64,000 nucleotides of DNA from Kryptolebias marmoratus (Eukaryota; Chordata; Actinopteri; Cyprinodontiformes; Rivulidae): the NCBI RefSeq assembly GCF_001649575.2, contig NC_051443.1, positions 19,716,882 to 19,780,881 on the forward strand, written 5' to 3'. This document shows, one piece after another, positions 49,921 to 61,569 of this stretch. How positions within the stretch are numbered: position 1 is the first letter of the stretch; every line of letters begins with the position of its first letter. Position numbers and translations under genes: made by a program. A model generated the notes under the pieces. The model did no database searches. It saw only the letters and a program-made list of their open reading frames with translations, and was not told the origin of the DNA.

Positions 49921-50985
49921 AAACAGGAATCGTTGGAGAAAACCATCACTGAGGTAAACATGTTGCCAAGCCTGCAGATTTATCTCATCAGGCTTTTCAC
50001 TCTCACTTCACTTCATGCAATTTATCCTCAAGACTATGATCAACTAGTAAAATATCTAAAACTCTGCATGATGGTGTTGAGTGGACCCATAACCAAACCA
50101 ATTCTCAGAATCGTGGCCATTTTCTTCCACATCATGAGATTGTTTTTTATAATAACCTTCAAAATGTTTTGCAGAGAGTTAAATAACTCAGTTATTTAAT
50201 TTATTTGCCAATGCAGAAAATGAATTCCTTTAAATTTGCATTGGATTTACAACTGTATTTTATGAGAACGGTAAATCACAAATAATTATTCATCCTTCAC
50301 ATGTAAATTAGCTGTCAATCTAGTTGGTTAGGCATTGGCAGAACGTAGCTGTAATTTATCTGCATATAAACTTGACAGCATAAATTTGAGTTAAGTGTTT
50401 ACCTTCATGCTGGATCAGCAAAGCTCCAGCGGTTAGGAGTGTGACAAGATGCTGGGTTGATAATGACCTTTGTGTTAACCCAAACAAACAAACATACAGA
50501 AATTAGTTTCTTATTATAAAATGTTTGTTTTAGAATATGAGAGCATTTTACCATTTGTATAAGTATGATGTCGTTGACAGTGATCTTTGTTGCTACATAA
50601 CAACATGACAGAAGTGTTAAGCATAAATTGTTTTCTTTCTTTTTTCAGAGTTAATTTTGCTCAATATAAATTTAGACAAAACTGGCTGAATTTATCAGTG
50701 TTTGTATGTAAACAGTGTTATGTTTATATCATCAAATTACAAAAAAGCTAAGCTGCTATACTAAATAAATAAATAAATAGTCTATCCCATTTCTCCTATG
50801 AATAAAGTTTCATGTCTTTGTGGTTATAACCTAATGCCTCTTTTATTCATAATGTTTTCTCTTTTGGGGGGTGGAAGCATCACTGGTTTTACCATAAAAA
50901 ACTGATCATATTTCATGGTTCTCAGAGTTTAGACCAAGATTTAGTGCAACTTATTATACCGTTAAAGAGAATAGTCTTGGTTTTT
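49921..50985. other. Gene-free stretch
   Basis: It contains a short (AAAT)4 run at 50762-50778. An 88-codon plus frame at 49933-50199 is hydrophobic but has no start context or partner exon, and I regard it as chance. Confidence 0.4.
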
Positions 50986-51885
50986 TGTCATTGTGTTTAC
51001 GTTTTCTTGTTCTGTAGTGCTCGCTTAACTTCCTGTTTTATTTTAGGAAGTCTGAATGACCTTGGCCCGGTCCCAATACTCGCACTTCCACTCTTGTGTC
51101 CTTCAAATGCGCGTTCATGCTGAAGGGTTTGAGTACGTAGTGCGTCCCAATTCTCCAGAATGGTCTTTCGGAAAGCAGATGCCCACATCCACACTTTGAT
51201 TACGCCTGTATCCAGGTGGACTTCGGGGAAGTATTTACCCACAATTCATTGCTGCATGTAATGTTTTGAATTCAAAGGTGGAAATATGGCAGTGGTGACA
51301 GAGCAAGCTGTGTCTGTCATGAAAAAAATCAGTTTTAAAATGTAAAGTATTGAAATAATCACTGTTTCACTCTACTGTACATATGTGAATACTGTCAAAC
51401 TTTGCTCTGTTGGAGTTGTACTATCATTTTTAGAAGTATAACTGCCCAAACATCTGTCACAGTTACGACACAGAGGCACAAGTAGATGACGTAACCTGTA
51501 CTGTCCCAATGCTCCAATTTTTTGCATTTTTGTAACCTGCACACATGAACCCTTATGCACTTCAACTGAGTACACACTTCATAGAGGGGCGTAGGGTGTA
51601 GTGCGAGTATTGGGACCAGGTCCTTGTCTTCTGCTTCACTCACACATCTGGAACTAATTAGTTAATCAGGACACCTGTTTTACATTTTGATCCTTCAGTA
51701 TATACAGAACCAAGATTGCTTTGTTTGTTGCCAGAGCCTAGGTTTTCCTGCCATTTGAATTTCCTGTATGTGTACTATTTCTTGGTTTCTTTATTGAATA
51801 AAAGTTTGTTGTTGTTTTTTTTTTCCTGGAACTGCTTGCCTCTGACCTCCTTTGGGTCCTTTAATCTTTTCCATGAACTGTGACA
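50986..51885 (+). mobile_element. Solo-LTR-like element split by a younger insertion
   Basis: The left part (50986-51068) begins TGTCATTG. The right part (51618-51885) ends CTGTGACA. Between them lies a separate 549-bp element. The right part carries CACCTG, a TATATA box (51699-51704), AATAAA (51797-51802) and TTTGGGTCC before the end, the same order as at 25168 and 40996. No target duplication is evident, so the outer ends are provisional. Confidence 0.42.
51069..51617. mobile_element. 549-bp element with perfect 17-bp terminal inverted repeats
   Basis: The ends are GGTCCCAATACTCGCAC (51069-51085) and its exact reverse complement GTGCGAGTATTGGGACC (51601-51617). Inverted similarity continues weakly outward, so the true terminus may be a few bases further. 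It contains no transposase frame; open frames inside are short. This is a non-autonomous DNA transposon, and the superfamily is not assigned because the target duplication is unclear. Confidence 0.85.
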
Positions 51886-52806
51886 AGGACAAAGTTATGT
51901 TTGAAAACAAAGAATAAAAAAATGTGGTCTAGATAAAATACATATGACATAAAGAAAAAAGTAGATTTGTTATGAGGTGATGCTTTCTTGTTATAACAGG
52001 AGATATGACTCTTTTTATTTGTTCAGTGGCAGTTCAGTTTACCTGTATCATATCTAGTTATTGCATTGTCATGTGTCATATAACTATGTATGTTCAAATT
52101 ACATCAAAACAAATCACATTGAGTGCAATGTAAATTAACTGGCATATGCTCACTGTTAAACAAAAAAGTAATTCTTTTCAATAAACACTTCTAAAACTTA
52201 ATATATTGCATGTATTTTTCTTTGTCAGTGTGAAGTTAGCAAACAACCTGGAAAAAAAAACCACATATCTACCAATATATCATATGCTCTCTCTCCTTTG
52301 TAATAGTGATTCTAGTATTTATATGTTTTTTCTGCTATCACCAGAATATAGTAGTATTAGAATAGCTGCACATGGTAGGGACAAAAAAAAACAAAAAACA
52401 TGTGTGAACCTTTTCTAGATCTAAAACAAAAATAAATTTTCTGCTCTCACCATGTCACTTCAGCATTGCTTTGTTGACCTGAGCAACAAAAGACCTGTCT
52501 GAGTTGAAAATAACACCTTTGCTGTGATTCTATTTTGTCCTCATTCTGAAATAAAACATTCAGAAAAGAGAAGAAATTATTTATTCTGCTAATTCTAAGG
52601 GGATCGTTGAATCTTAACAAGCTTTGATTTGGATTTATTGAGCTGCTGGAAAAAAATTGGGGCATCCAGTTTCTCATTCAGCAAAGTAGGAATGCAAAAC
52701 ATGATATCAGGATTTTTTAAAATATAGAACTAGATTTTAGACATGTAGCCACTGAAATAAACTCTAAAGATGTGCATGATATGCCCCATACTACAAATAT
52801 ATTATA
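51886..52806. other. Gene-free AT-rich stretch
   Basis: Nothing recognised. A runs at about 52251-52260 and 52383-52398. Confidence 0.4.
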
Positions 52807-53205
52807 ACATTCTTTGAAGGAATGCATGTTGCCCACCATCTTTTTAACTAAAATCATCTTATGTTGAGAAATGTTGTATTTGTTTAGATCAAACCTTGAT
52901 AATAAATATATGTTCAGTCTCATGTGATATTCTAAAGTCTTGCAAGATGCTTGGTGTTCAGAAAATGTGTTTGCTACTACCACAATAAATTTAGCTAAAT
53001 ATCTGTAAAAGTGATGGATTTATAGCCATGTCTGTGTTGCCTAAGGTCAATTAGCTGTGGCGACAATCTTGACATGGATTGACTCCAAGTGTCAATGAGT
53101 TTTAGATTTTCAACAAACCATAATTTTCTGTCCACTGGTTCATGAGATATTTCGTCAAACCTACAGACATACATAGGCACAAGCAAAAACGTTATCTGCA
53201 AAATA
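52807..53205 (+). repeat. Family A element, single-module copy
   Basis: It starts ACATTCTTTGAAGGAATGCATGTTGCCCACC, with the interior TTGCTACTACCACAATAAATTTAGC and then AAATATCTGTAAAAG, TAGCTGTGGCGACAATCTTGA, CTGGTTCATGAGATATTTCG and ACATACATAGGCACAAGCAAAAACG. Its order matches the first module of the copy at 39316. Confidence 0.72.
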
Positions 53206-53808
53206 AACAAGCTCAAAATGTCCCATTCTTTTCACTAACATAGTTAATTAAGGTTTTATGGTTGACAAAGTCAAAAACTGGGGTCATGGCTAATTAACAT
53301 GAAATTCAGGCAGCGTCTGAAGCAAGCAGTGGGTCCTTAGTGACCTTGACTAAGCCAATCTTGTAGCTGTGAAGAATTCAGATAGAATTTTTTAAAGACT
53401 TCATTGGTATTCTTAAAAGCATAAAAGAAAATTCGTTGAATGGAAACTTTTTTTAGACCATGCAATCTGAAAAAAAAATGGCAGCTTGAAGATGGATCTA
53501 AAATGACTTAAAAGAGAAGAATCTAAAGAGAGGTTTTAAAGAGGGTAAAAGTGGCATGTTTGAAGGGAAAATGGCAGTGAACAGAAAGCAGCTAATGACT
53601 TATAAAATATCTGAACCAGCTGCTTGAAACGCAGCTTTAAATTAAAATGGGGAATGAAATCTGAAGTGCAGGTAAAGGATTTTGAAAGTGCAAAAGTGTC
53701 TTTCAGGGTTGACAGAATAAAGGGCAAAGGAGATCAAAACTATATACACACAGAATCACAAATTTGGTCTCTGTTCTTAACAGAAGTTTAATCCTGATGG
53801 TATTATTT
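53206..53808. other. Gene-free stretch between two family A copies
   Basis: Nothing recognised. A frame at 53536-53727 (minus) is unsupported. Confidence 0.35.
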
Positions 53809-54534
53809 TTACTATCGCCCGCCATCAATGGGGAAAAGCGGAGTGATAATGTTTTTCCTAGTGTCTGTTTGTGTGTTTGTCTGTACATTTAGCAAAATAT
53901 TTTAAGAACTACTAAACAATTTTTAATTAAACTTTCAGAAAGTAATTACTACTTATTAACTTTTGAACCTGATTTAAGATGGCCGACACAGCAAAGCAAT
54001 TTTAAACTATTTGCAGATATGAGGCTAAGATTTGGTGTGTTAGTAGCTGTAACTATTGGAATCAATGATCTTTGTTTGTTAGTAAAATATTTCATGAATC
54101 ACTGGCTAGACTTTAATGAATCAATATGTAGATATCCACAACAAATTAACTTTTGGAGTCAAGATGGCTGTCACAGCCAACTGACATTAGAAAACACAAT
54201 ATTTGGTTTTAACTTAACCAATTTAATACTGAGCTAAAATTTGGCGCATTAGTAGCTGAGCAGCATCTCCAACACATGCTTTAAGCACCAACATGTTGCA
54301 CAACATCTTTGCTTTAAAATCCCGAAAATACTTGTTGTATATACTTTAAGTGCTAACAGTGTGAGACCAACTGTGAGATTACAAAAGTGCGTTAGATTGA
54401 GCATAAGGTTATTTCTAAGGTTTGACTGAAACACATAGAAGTGTCATTTATAAACATAAGATGATTTTAGTATAAAACACTGACATGAAAGGTGGTGAGG
54501 GATATGAATTTCTTAAAGGAAAGCTAGGCCTTTA
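53809..54534 (-). repeat. Family A element, full-length copy with both ends
   Basis: The right end TTTACTATCGCCCGCC (53809-53824) carries the terminal motif intact. The left end is AAAGGTGGTGAGGGATATGAATTTC followed by TTAAAGGAAAGCTAGGCCTTTA. GCTAA(A/G)ATTTGG recurs at 54024 and 54233, marking two internal modules about 209 bp apart. The interior has AAGATGGCCGACACAGC and AAGATGGCTGTCACAGCC at matching module positions. Non-coding. Confidence 0.8.
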
Positions 54535-54639
54535 ACTTTAATATAACTATATGAAATTTTCATTTTTCAAATTGTTACTCTCTTTTCAGACACACAAAAG
54601 CTGAGATCATTTAAAGACAAGGTTCTTCTTTTTCCACTC

Positions 54640-54800
54640 TGATAAGTACATATCGAGGATATATCAACTGGATCACTTGCACAGCATCTGTTCCTTTCGA
54701 GGCAAAATCACTTAAGTATTGATTAGCGCTATTACATCCTTGCTGCTTCCAGCGGGTAGGCTTGAAGCGAGGCTGTTAGCTGATCCATATTGACTGATGA
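54640..54800. other. Candidate conserved non-coding segment
   Basis: Unique block with TATCGAGGATATATCAACTGG and GATTAGCGCTATTAC (about 54721), a paired-type homeobox-like palindrome TTAGCGCTA. No tandem or family sequence. Confidence 0.22.
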
Positions 54801-55716
54801 GGACAAATGTATGGAGAATTCTGAGCTGCACCAAATTAATGCATCTTCTCCCCCCCCCCACACACCTCTTCAGAGTTCATCAATTTGTAAAGCCATTCAG
54901 TGAAATGGGTTTAGGTCAAATGGCACAACGTCACATTTGCTCCAGCTGTTCTGAGAGCTGGCAGAACAAGGACCTAAACACAGGTTCCAAGGAGCCAATG
55001 TTTCAAATAAATCAAACAACTTTAATAAAACCTAAAAGTAGAAAGAAAAGACACGACACAAGAAGAAAATGTCCCAAAGTCTAAACAAACAAGACGAGTG
55101 GGTAATTTAAGCAATTTCTTTTTGCTTTGAACATAACTAACAAAAAACAACTGAAGGCTTTAGTTTTAATTATTGAATCTGAAAGCTTCTAAATTGTGTC
55201 TGCTCCCATCCAGATTTTTCTTTGGCATAAAAAACAAAAGTGTAGTGGAGCATCCTTAAAAAACAAACAAAAAAAATAGACATTAAGATATCATCATGTA
55301 TGTAAGTATAGACAAAATTATACCACAGATGTGGTCCCTAATTCACATAAATAGGAGTTTTGTTAGCTGATGCTGTGCTTGGAAAAATATATATATTATT
55401 CCAGCAGAACATCAACAACTCAAGGCTTTCAAAATGACTGAAATTGAAAAATAGTCATAATGGGTTGCTTTTCAGTCAATATCTCAGACTTTTATTACTT
55501 TTTGACAAAAACATGCAAAAGAAAGCAGCTTGACTAGCATTTTGGCCATGTGTCCTAAAGATACATTATATAAGAATAAGAATAAAAAGGATGTAAAGAG
55601 CTGACACTGGCAGAGAGTCATTAAACAACATATAATTACTCCATGACATCATCTACCAACATGTAAAAAAAGACTATTTCATAAAAAGATAATAGAGAAC
55701 TAGTTAATTCTGCTGT
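54801..55716. other. Gene-free stretch
   Basis: A C run at about 54851-54859. The 95-codon plus frame at 54797-55084 lacks recognisable features. The rest is AT-rich. Confidence 0.4.
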
Positions 55717-56105
55717 GGTATGGTGGAGCAGTGATTACAGCTCCACAGCAAGAAGAGCATCAACATGGGCGTAGCCTTTCTGTGTGGACTTTGCATAGTC
55801 TTCGGATTTGAATCTGGATCTGAATAACATTTGTGATTTGAACTTTTTTTTTCTCTTCCTTTTTTGCTCTGAGATGACGTTTGTTGGAAATTGATGCTAT
55901 GAACTGAATTGAATTAAATTGCCACTAGGTGTGGGTGTGAATAGTTGTCTGGCTTATTTGTCTTTCTGTGTCCCTGTGATTGACTGGCAACCTGTCCAGG
56001 ATGTACCCCGCCTCTCTGCCACTGACTGCTGGAGATAGGCACCAGCTCCCGGTGACCCTATACGGAAAAAAACAGGTAAGGAAATAGGATACATAGATGG
56101 ACAAA
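55717..56105 (+). repeat. SINE-like fish repeat, second copy, with internal insertion
   Basis: It begins GTATGGTGGAGCAGTGATTACAG and continues to CTTTCTGTGTGGACTTTGCATAG (about 55778). An unrelated T-rich insert of about 110 bases follows. It resumes at GCCACTAGGTGTGGGTGTGAAT (about 55921), GACTGGCAACCTGTCCAGGATGTACCCCGCCTC (about 55981), GGAGATAGGCACCAGCTCCC and a GATGGA tail. Same family as 48263-48570. Confidence 0.75.
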
Positions 56106-56439
56106 TAGTTCATTCTGGGACCGTGAATTAGTTGGGAAGTTTCAGATTGGGAACTATAGTATGAGTACGAAATAAACCAGTGTTAATCTCAGTTTCCAGT
56201 TTCCTCAAAATTCTAATTTATTATTAGTTTTTATTTAAAAAGAAGTTCATGGATAAAAACAGGTAGCTGCAAACAAACAAAACCATTTAGTCCAAAGATT
56301 TAGTGCTTACATTATATGCTCAATATAATCTACATATATATATATTTTAAAACGTCACCATAAATAAATAAGCACTTAACAAAGCAGAGAATCCAGTGTA
56401 ATAGAGCTTATATTTTGAGTAATTTCCCCTTCTCCAACA

Positions 56440-56780
56440 CCAGGCTCTCAATTTAGCATCTGGGCTGCATTCTCAGGCTGATGTCAGGATTAGGTAATTA
56501 ACATTTATCAATCTCTAGGAGAGACCTTTCTGCCATGAGAGGAGAGATTGATGTCTAGACTGCCATGGTCTTTACTTGCCCGCTGCACCGCTCCCTCAGC
56601 CATTACCAACAACAGGCAGTCAGGCAGAGAGCTCCGCTCAAGGCCCGACTGTCATCAGCTGCCATTATACGCTGCACAGCAGTTAACTCTGAGTGACTGG
56701 CCAGCGGGATATGGTGAGATCTACTTGCAAAGTTCATGGCCTGCGATAAGGCCATTAGATCTAATGTGCATTGGCATACC
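56440..56780. other. Candidate conserved non-coding segment
   Basis: Unique moderate-GC block containing GGTAATTAACATTTATCAATC (about 56493) and a GC-richer part with CAGCTGCCATTATACGC (56655). Short overlapping frames on both strands. One of the better enhancer candidates upstream of the promoter, on composition alone. Confidence 0.27.
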
Positions 56781-56804
56781 CTGAAAGTAATGATAACTTC
56801 AGAA

Positions 56805-56831
56805 GATAATAATAATAATGATAATAATAAA
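56805..56831. repeat. (ATA)n microsatellite, interrupted
   Basis: AAT trinucleotide run with one G interruption. Confidence 0.85.
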
Positions 56832-57949
56832 ACAAATTGGCTGGTAATCTCCATTCCTGTGTGAAAAAATAAATACTTTATTTTATATTCTCACTGCCAT
56901 CAGGGTAGGTAATTAATGGACCACATCCAGTGCACTGAAGCAGATTTGACCTGGATACACCATGGAGCTAATAAACATTTCAAATTTCTGCTTTGTATTG
57001 TAGAAAGAATACAATCTATTTAAAAAGGAACTTATATAATCTAAAGCTACTTTACTCTGTTTTTTCCTCAGTTTCTCCTCGTTGTCAGGCTTTGACGCTG
57101 CTAAAGAAGCTCCCTCAGACTGAATAAACAAAGGTTAGGTACATTTAAATTCCCAGTCTTGCTTGCTTTGTCTTTCCTGTGTTTTATTTGTCACACCAGC
57201 CATGTGGATAGTCAGAAAGCTAGATCAATACTGAACGCTACCTATTTCTTTAAAGGAGCAGACAAAAAAAAACTCATGCACACCTTTAAGCTCTTTTTTC
57301 CTGATGGTCTGCACTTATAAATCAATCATTGCAAGTTCAAGTGTGCAGGAGCTTTGTTTTGCTACCTTTTTTTTTTTTGCTCTTCTCCTTCAAACCTCTT
57401 AGGAAATCGGTGTGCAAAATCATTTTTTATTTTTTATTTTTTATTTTACATAAAGATTTTCAGTTTTAATTTTCTTTTCTCTTAAACTTTAAAACTATCA
57501 AATTTGTGTGTTATATTCATCACAGCATCATTAGAATATATGAGGCTGTGTCAGACAGTTGAAATTCAATTTAGGTAATTGTCAACAAAAAACTCCTCAT
57601 TTCTGCTTAGAAAAGTAAGCAAGTTCATTAAAGTCCCATTAAATACATCACCATTCAACACGACTATAATCCAATCCAATTAAATATAGTACATTTCAAT
57701 CTGATTACAGTATAATTTAACCTGGATCAATACAGTTTAGTATAATATCCAATGCCAATTCTTAAGGATAAGTCCAGCTAATGAAACAGCTGAATCTTCA
57801 TTTCAGTTCAATCCCCCATCATCATTCTGATGGAGCTAAAAATGTTACATTCAACTGAAATAAAGGGATAGTCAGAGGTTAAAAAGTCTTTAGGACAGAA
57901 TTCGATCTGCATGAAAACTAGGTTTTGGTGGCATGGAAGACATAGATGC
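56832..57949. other. Gene-free stretch
   Basis: It contains three ATTTTTT units at about 57421-57445. Nothing else recognised. Confidence 0.4.
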
Positions 57950-58052
57950 ATTCACCCCAAAGGCTAATTTAAAATCATGAGTGACTCTAACATGCATGCC
58001 TGCGGACTGTGGGAGGAAATCAGAGCACAAAAAGGAAGACGGTGAAACCACT
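57950..58052 (-). repeat. SINE-like repeat fragment (mid-section)
   Basis: On the minus strand it reads CTTCC...CTCTGATTTCCTCCCACAGTCCGCAGGCATGCATGTTAGAGTCACT, the CCTCCCACAGTCC...CATGCATGTTAG block of the family at 48263. Confidence 0.65.
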
Positions 58053-58440
58053 GCAGTAGATAACACCATTCGTCTTTGTTAAATTGTCGATAAAGTGCAG
58101 ATTTCTGATGCTGGTAAATGAGCATCAAAAGGTCACTCTCTTTGTCACACTGATCTGCACAACAGGAAAAGAAAGGAGATGAACTACAGGTGGAACAAAA
58201 AGGAGATCATTAAATGCAATATGCCGAAGCTCCTCTTGCTAAAGAAACATTTTTCAATGCATGAACTAAAGCTGTATAAGAAGGGAAGGTATTATTAGCC
58301 TAGTATTAATTTATTTTTAAAGCTGGAAATGAGAGATCAGAGGGAAATGTGATAATGATTGCAATTGTTGCTGTTTCCTAACAGGATTCACAAAGTTATA
58401 GGAAATTCAAAATATAGTAATAATAAAATAGTAAAAAGGT
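58053..58440. other. Gene-free stretch
   Basis: Nothing recognised. Confidence 0.35.
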
Positions 58441-58551
58441 TAATCCGTTGTAGACATATATCTGATAATTATATTCTGAAAGTTTCATTAAAATCAGTTC
58501 AGTGAATCATGAGATATTTTACTAATGGTAAAGGCAAACACACACACCCAA

Positions 58552-58584
<33 letters not shown>

Positions 58585-58632
58585 AGCTCGAGCAAAAACA
58601 TGATCACTCCATCTTTGGCAGCAGGCGATAGT
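58441..58632 (+). repeat. Family A right half with an expanded CA tract
   Basis: Landmarks CCGTTGTAGACATATATCTGATAATTATATTCTGAAAG, TGAATCATGAGATATTTTACTAATGG, then a CA tract, AGCAAAAACATGATCACTCC and the right end GGCAGCAGGCGATAGTA. The CA tract (58556-58584) occupies the place of the short ACACACAAACACAC linker of other copies. Confidence 0.75.
58556..58584. repeat. (CA)n microsatellite inside a family A copy
   Basis: Perfect CA run of 29 bases, preceded by impure ACACACACCC units from about 58538. Confidence 0.95.
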
Positions 58633-59749
58633 AATGTAAACAAACAAACCCAATTACCACACTAAAATTAATTCCTTAACTTTGTTCCAAAATAAATCAA
58701 AATTGCATCAATTTGCAAGAGAAACTAAATTACCCATTAAAACTGGTTTACACTCTTCCAACTAAATGATGTCTTCAGACTGATTTCAAACACCATGAAA
58801 TTGAAATTAACATTTTGTTTTATTTAGAAAGGGTTTGATGAGTCACAGCCAATCACAGAGACATGGAAACTTTAGAATTCTTCACTCTTAATGAGATAAT
58901 TATCTTTATGTGATTAGCATGCCGGAACATTTAGACACTCTGACACTTCAGCCACAAGAGTCAAGCAGCTGTTTGCAATATCTTACATAAACCAGACTCA
59001 GTGATGGAAGTTGCATATTTGCACAGGGCAAAACATCAATTGTTTTCTGACTATACGACATGTATCAACAGGAAAAGACAGTGGTGTTGGAGGAGATGGA
59101 GACAAGAGGTTTCCCTTTTTTTTGCTTCGTGGCATTGTGAATAGCATTGTATTTGTCCCCTCAGTTTCTGTCTAATTCCAGGGTTGGCAGTGCTGCCTAC
59201 CACCAGCTCCTCGCTGCAGCTCATGGCTAAGTGGGACAGACAGCATCAGATTGCCCTGCAGCCTATTTACCTCCAGTAATAAGGGCCAAAGTGAACAAAT
59301 CAGAGTCCTTTAGAAGGATAACTGTAACACATTTTTCTTTGCAACACCGTGTGCAAATTCTGAATATTTAAATAATTGCTTCTTAAGTCGCAATGCAAAA
59401 CAGCTGTATCTGGGCTTATGTTTCTTGTTAGAAAGCTTGTAGGTGCAGAACAAAGTTTATTTAGTGAATAAAAAGCCTGCAAGTCTGCTTGATTTAGAGC
59501 ATACAGTATCCCAATTGTGCAGTCAGTTCTGCTATCACAACAAAGAACAAAAAGCCTCAGATAGAGAGACAAAAGGAGAGTTATTTCGTTCTCTGCGAAA
59601 GATATAACAATTTCCCCACATCAGTGGATTAGAAGTACTTGTTTGATTTTGTTAAAAATGTTTAATATGAATATTTCACCTTTAACACACCCACTGTATG
59701 TATTTGTCAGCAATTTTCTTTATTTTTTTTTAACTGTTTTGGCTCAGCT
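58633..59749. other. Gene-free stretch
   Basis: Unique sequence. A moderate-GC patch at 59150-59280 has no coding frame. A 90-codon minus frame (59300-59572) is unsupported. Confidence 0.38.
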
Positions 59750-60000
59750 ATAGACATACAGCCCAAACCTGGAAAAAGCAGATTCTTGCTTGATCTCATG
59801 ATCCAATAGCCTTCCAAGATAGGCATCAATTTGCATCTTCATTAATTGCACAGGATGAACATCGTGATGCCATTCAGCCCAATATAAAATTGCTGAAAAC
59901 ACCAGTGTCTTCACGTTTGCTTTTAATATCCGAGCACATTCTGTGGAAGACAATGGTTGCAATCTAATTCAGGATTTACAACATAAAACCTAAAGGCATC
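59750..60000. other. Candidate conserved non-coding segment
   Basis: Unique block with the octamer ATTTGCAT at 59829-59836, immediately followed by a CTTCATTAATTGC homeobox-type site, and CATCGTGATGCC nearby. This dense motif pair, without repeats, makes it a good enhancer candidate. A 72-codon minus frame overlaps but has no protein signal. Confidence 0.3.
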
Positions 60001-61569
60001 TCTGTTTAGAAAGACACCCACATGTCTCATTGAGGGCATTCCAATTTATCTTAGGCGCTGAAGCACAGCAAGAGGCCTGTCTTTGCCAACAACAGTTCAG
60101 GTGAGTTAACAGTTTACAGTATGTTGCTGCTGAATGTGGCGTGACTGCACATTTGTTCACACATTTACTTCTGATGTTACATCTGAGAGTCCTTGACCAC
60201 CTGGTAGTTGATGTAGTTGGATCACAATCTGTGTCTCGGGGCCCTGAATTCTTTACTTTTTAAATTATGCGGTCGTATGGTGATTGCCATGTTGTCACCT
60301 TTGATGTATGTTAATGGTGTCTGAAACCAATTTCCACTCGACTAACAGATGTTTGGAAGCATAAGAAGAACGGGGTCTGAAAAGTTCTGCTGTGAGGGTG
60401 CAGCAACAATAATGTAAAATGTATTGAAAGCCATACTCTCTAAAGGAGATGCTTTCTGGTAAAAATACTGTTGCCATGTTTGTGTCAGAATGTCTAGACA
60501 GGCTGATACAATGCCATGTGTCCACCACACTAATCATGACATCAAAGCGTATCAGATGAAATGTCTAACTGTGTTTACCCTCCAGTCTCTCCATGTGTCA
60601 GAGTGACATATGAAAGTGCTGTTAAACCCAAGGAGGCAGCGGTGGCTGTTCAACAAAGGATTGGGAAAGGGTGGGCAAATGCAGGACCAGCATATTTGTA
60701 ATGAGACGGGAACAGAATGCAATGCAGCAGCAGAAAGAAAAGAGGAGCTCTATTGCACATTAAAGTCTGGGATGTTTTACAGGAGGTAATAAAGCCCCTG
60801 GCTAATCACAGCCGCCAGGAGTGCACTATCTGCCAGCCAATGACCATGTACGATCATTGAAGTTTACCTTCATAAACACCATTATATAGCTTTTTGCTTT
60901 CTCCAAGGCATGTTGTTGTTGTTTTTTTTTTTAATTATTCGAAGGAAAAACTTTAGCTCTTTGTTTATTCAATGCTCTAATATTGTGTGCATTTAAGCCA
61001 GGGTATCCTGTAAGGCCATCAACAGCTGAACACAGATACGGCAGATAGGAAACGTCCACACTTTAAAAGCATTCTTGGCTCATTAGCTAACAAGTTACCC
61101 TGCAGCCACTCACCACGTCACTGACATAAATGCAAGCCAACCCAGCCTATTGTTTAGTCAGCACAGTGGAGACAAATTCCCATAAGGGAGCATTTTATGA
61201 TTCATTTGGCTCTGGAGGGCTCAGGGCAATTAAGAGTCTCATTCATTACAGGGAGCATCCTGCTGAATGATAAACAGAAGCTCCTGAAGGAAGAAGATGA
61301 AACAGGTTTCCTGCATGCGCCTGACACAAGAATGAGATTTAATCAGTTTATTCAGGGTGCTGTTATCTTTCCTGCTACTATGTTGCTTTTCACTGTCTGC
61401 ATTCAGTTATTTACATGCCTGCTAGTATGGACTCAGCTACCAAAATGAGTAATAAATATTCTGAAATTGCACAATCTTATTACTCATAAAAGATTTAATT
61501 ACGGTACCACAAAGCACATTGATTCGTGCCTATTTTTGCTGTGTATCATATATACTTAAATATTCACTA
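60001..61569. other. Gene-free stretch with two possible regulatory patches
   Basis: Unique moderate-GC patches at 60780-60900 (CTGGCTAATCACAGCC, then ACCATGTACGATCATTG) and 61170-61340. The frame at 61197-61448 is 83 codons and unrecognised. A T run lies at 60922-60931. Confidence 0.3.
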
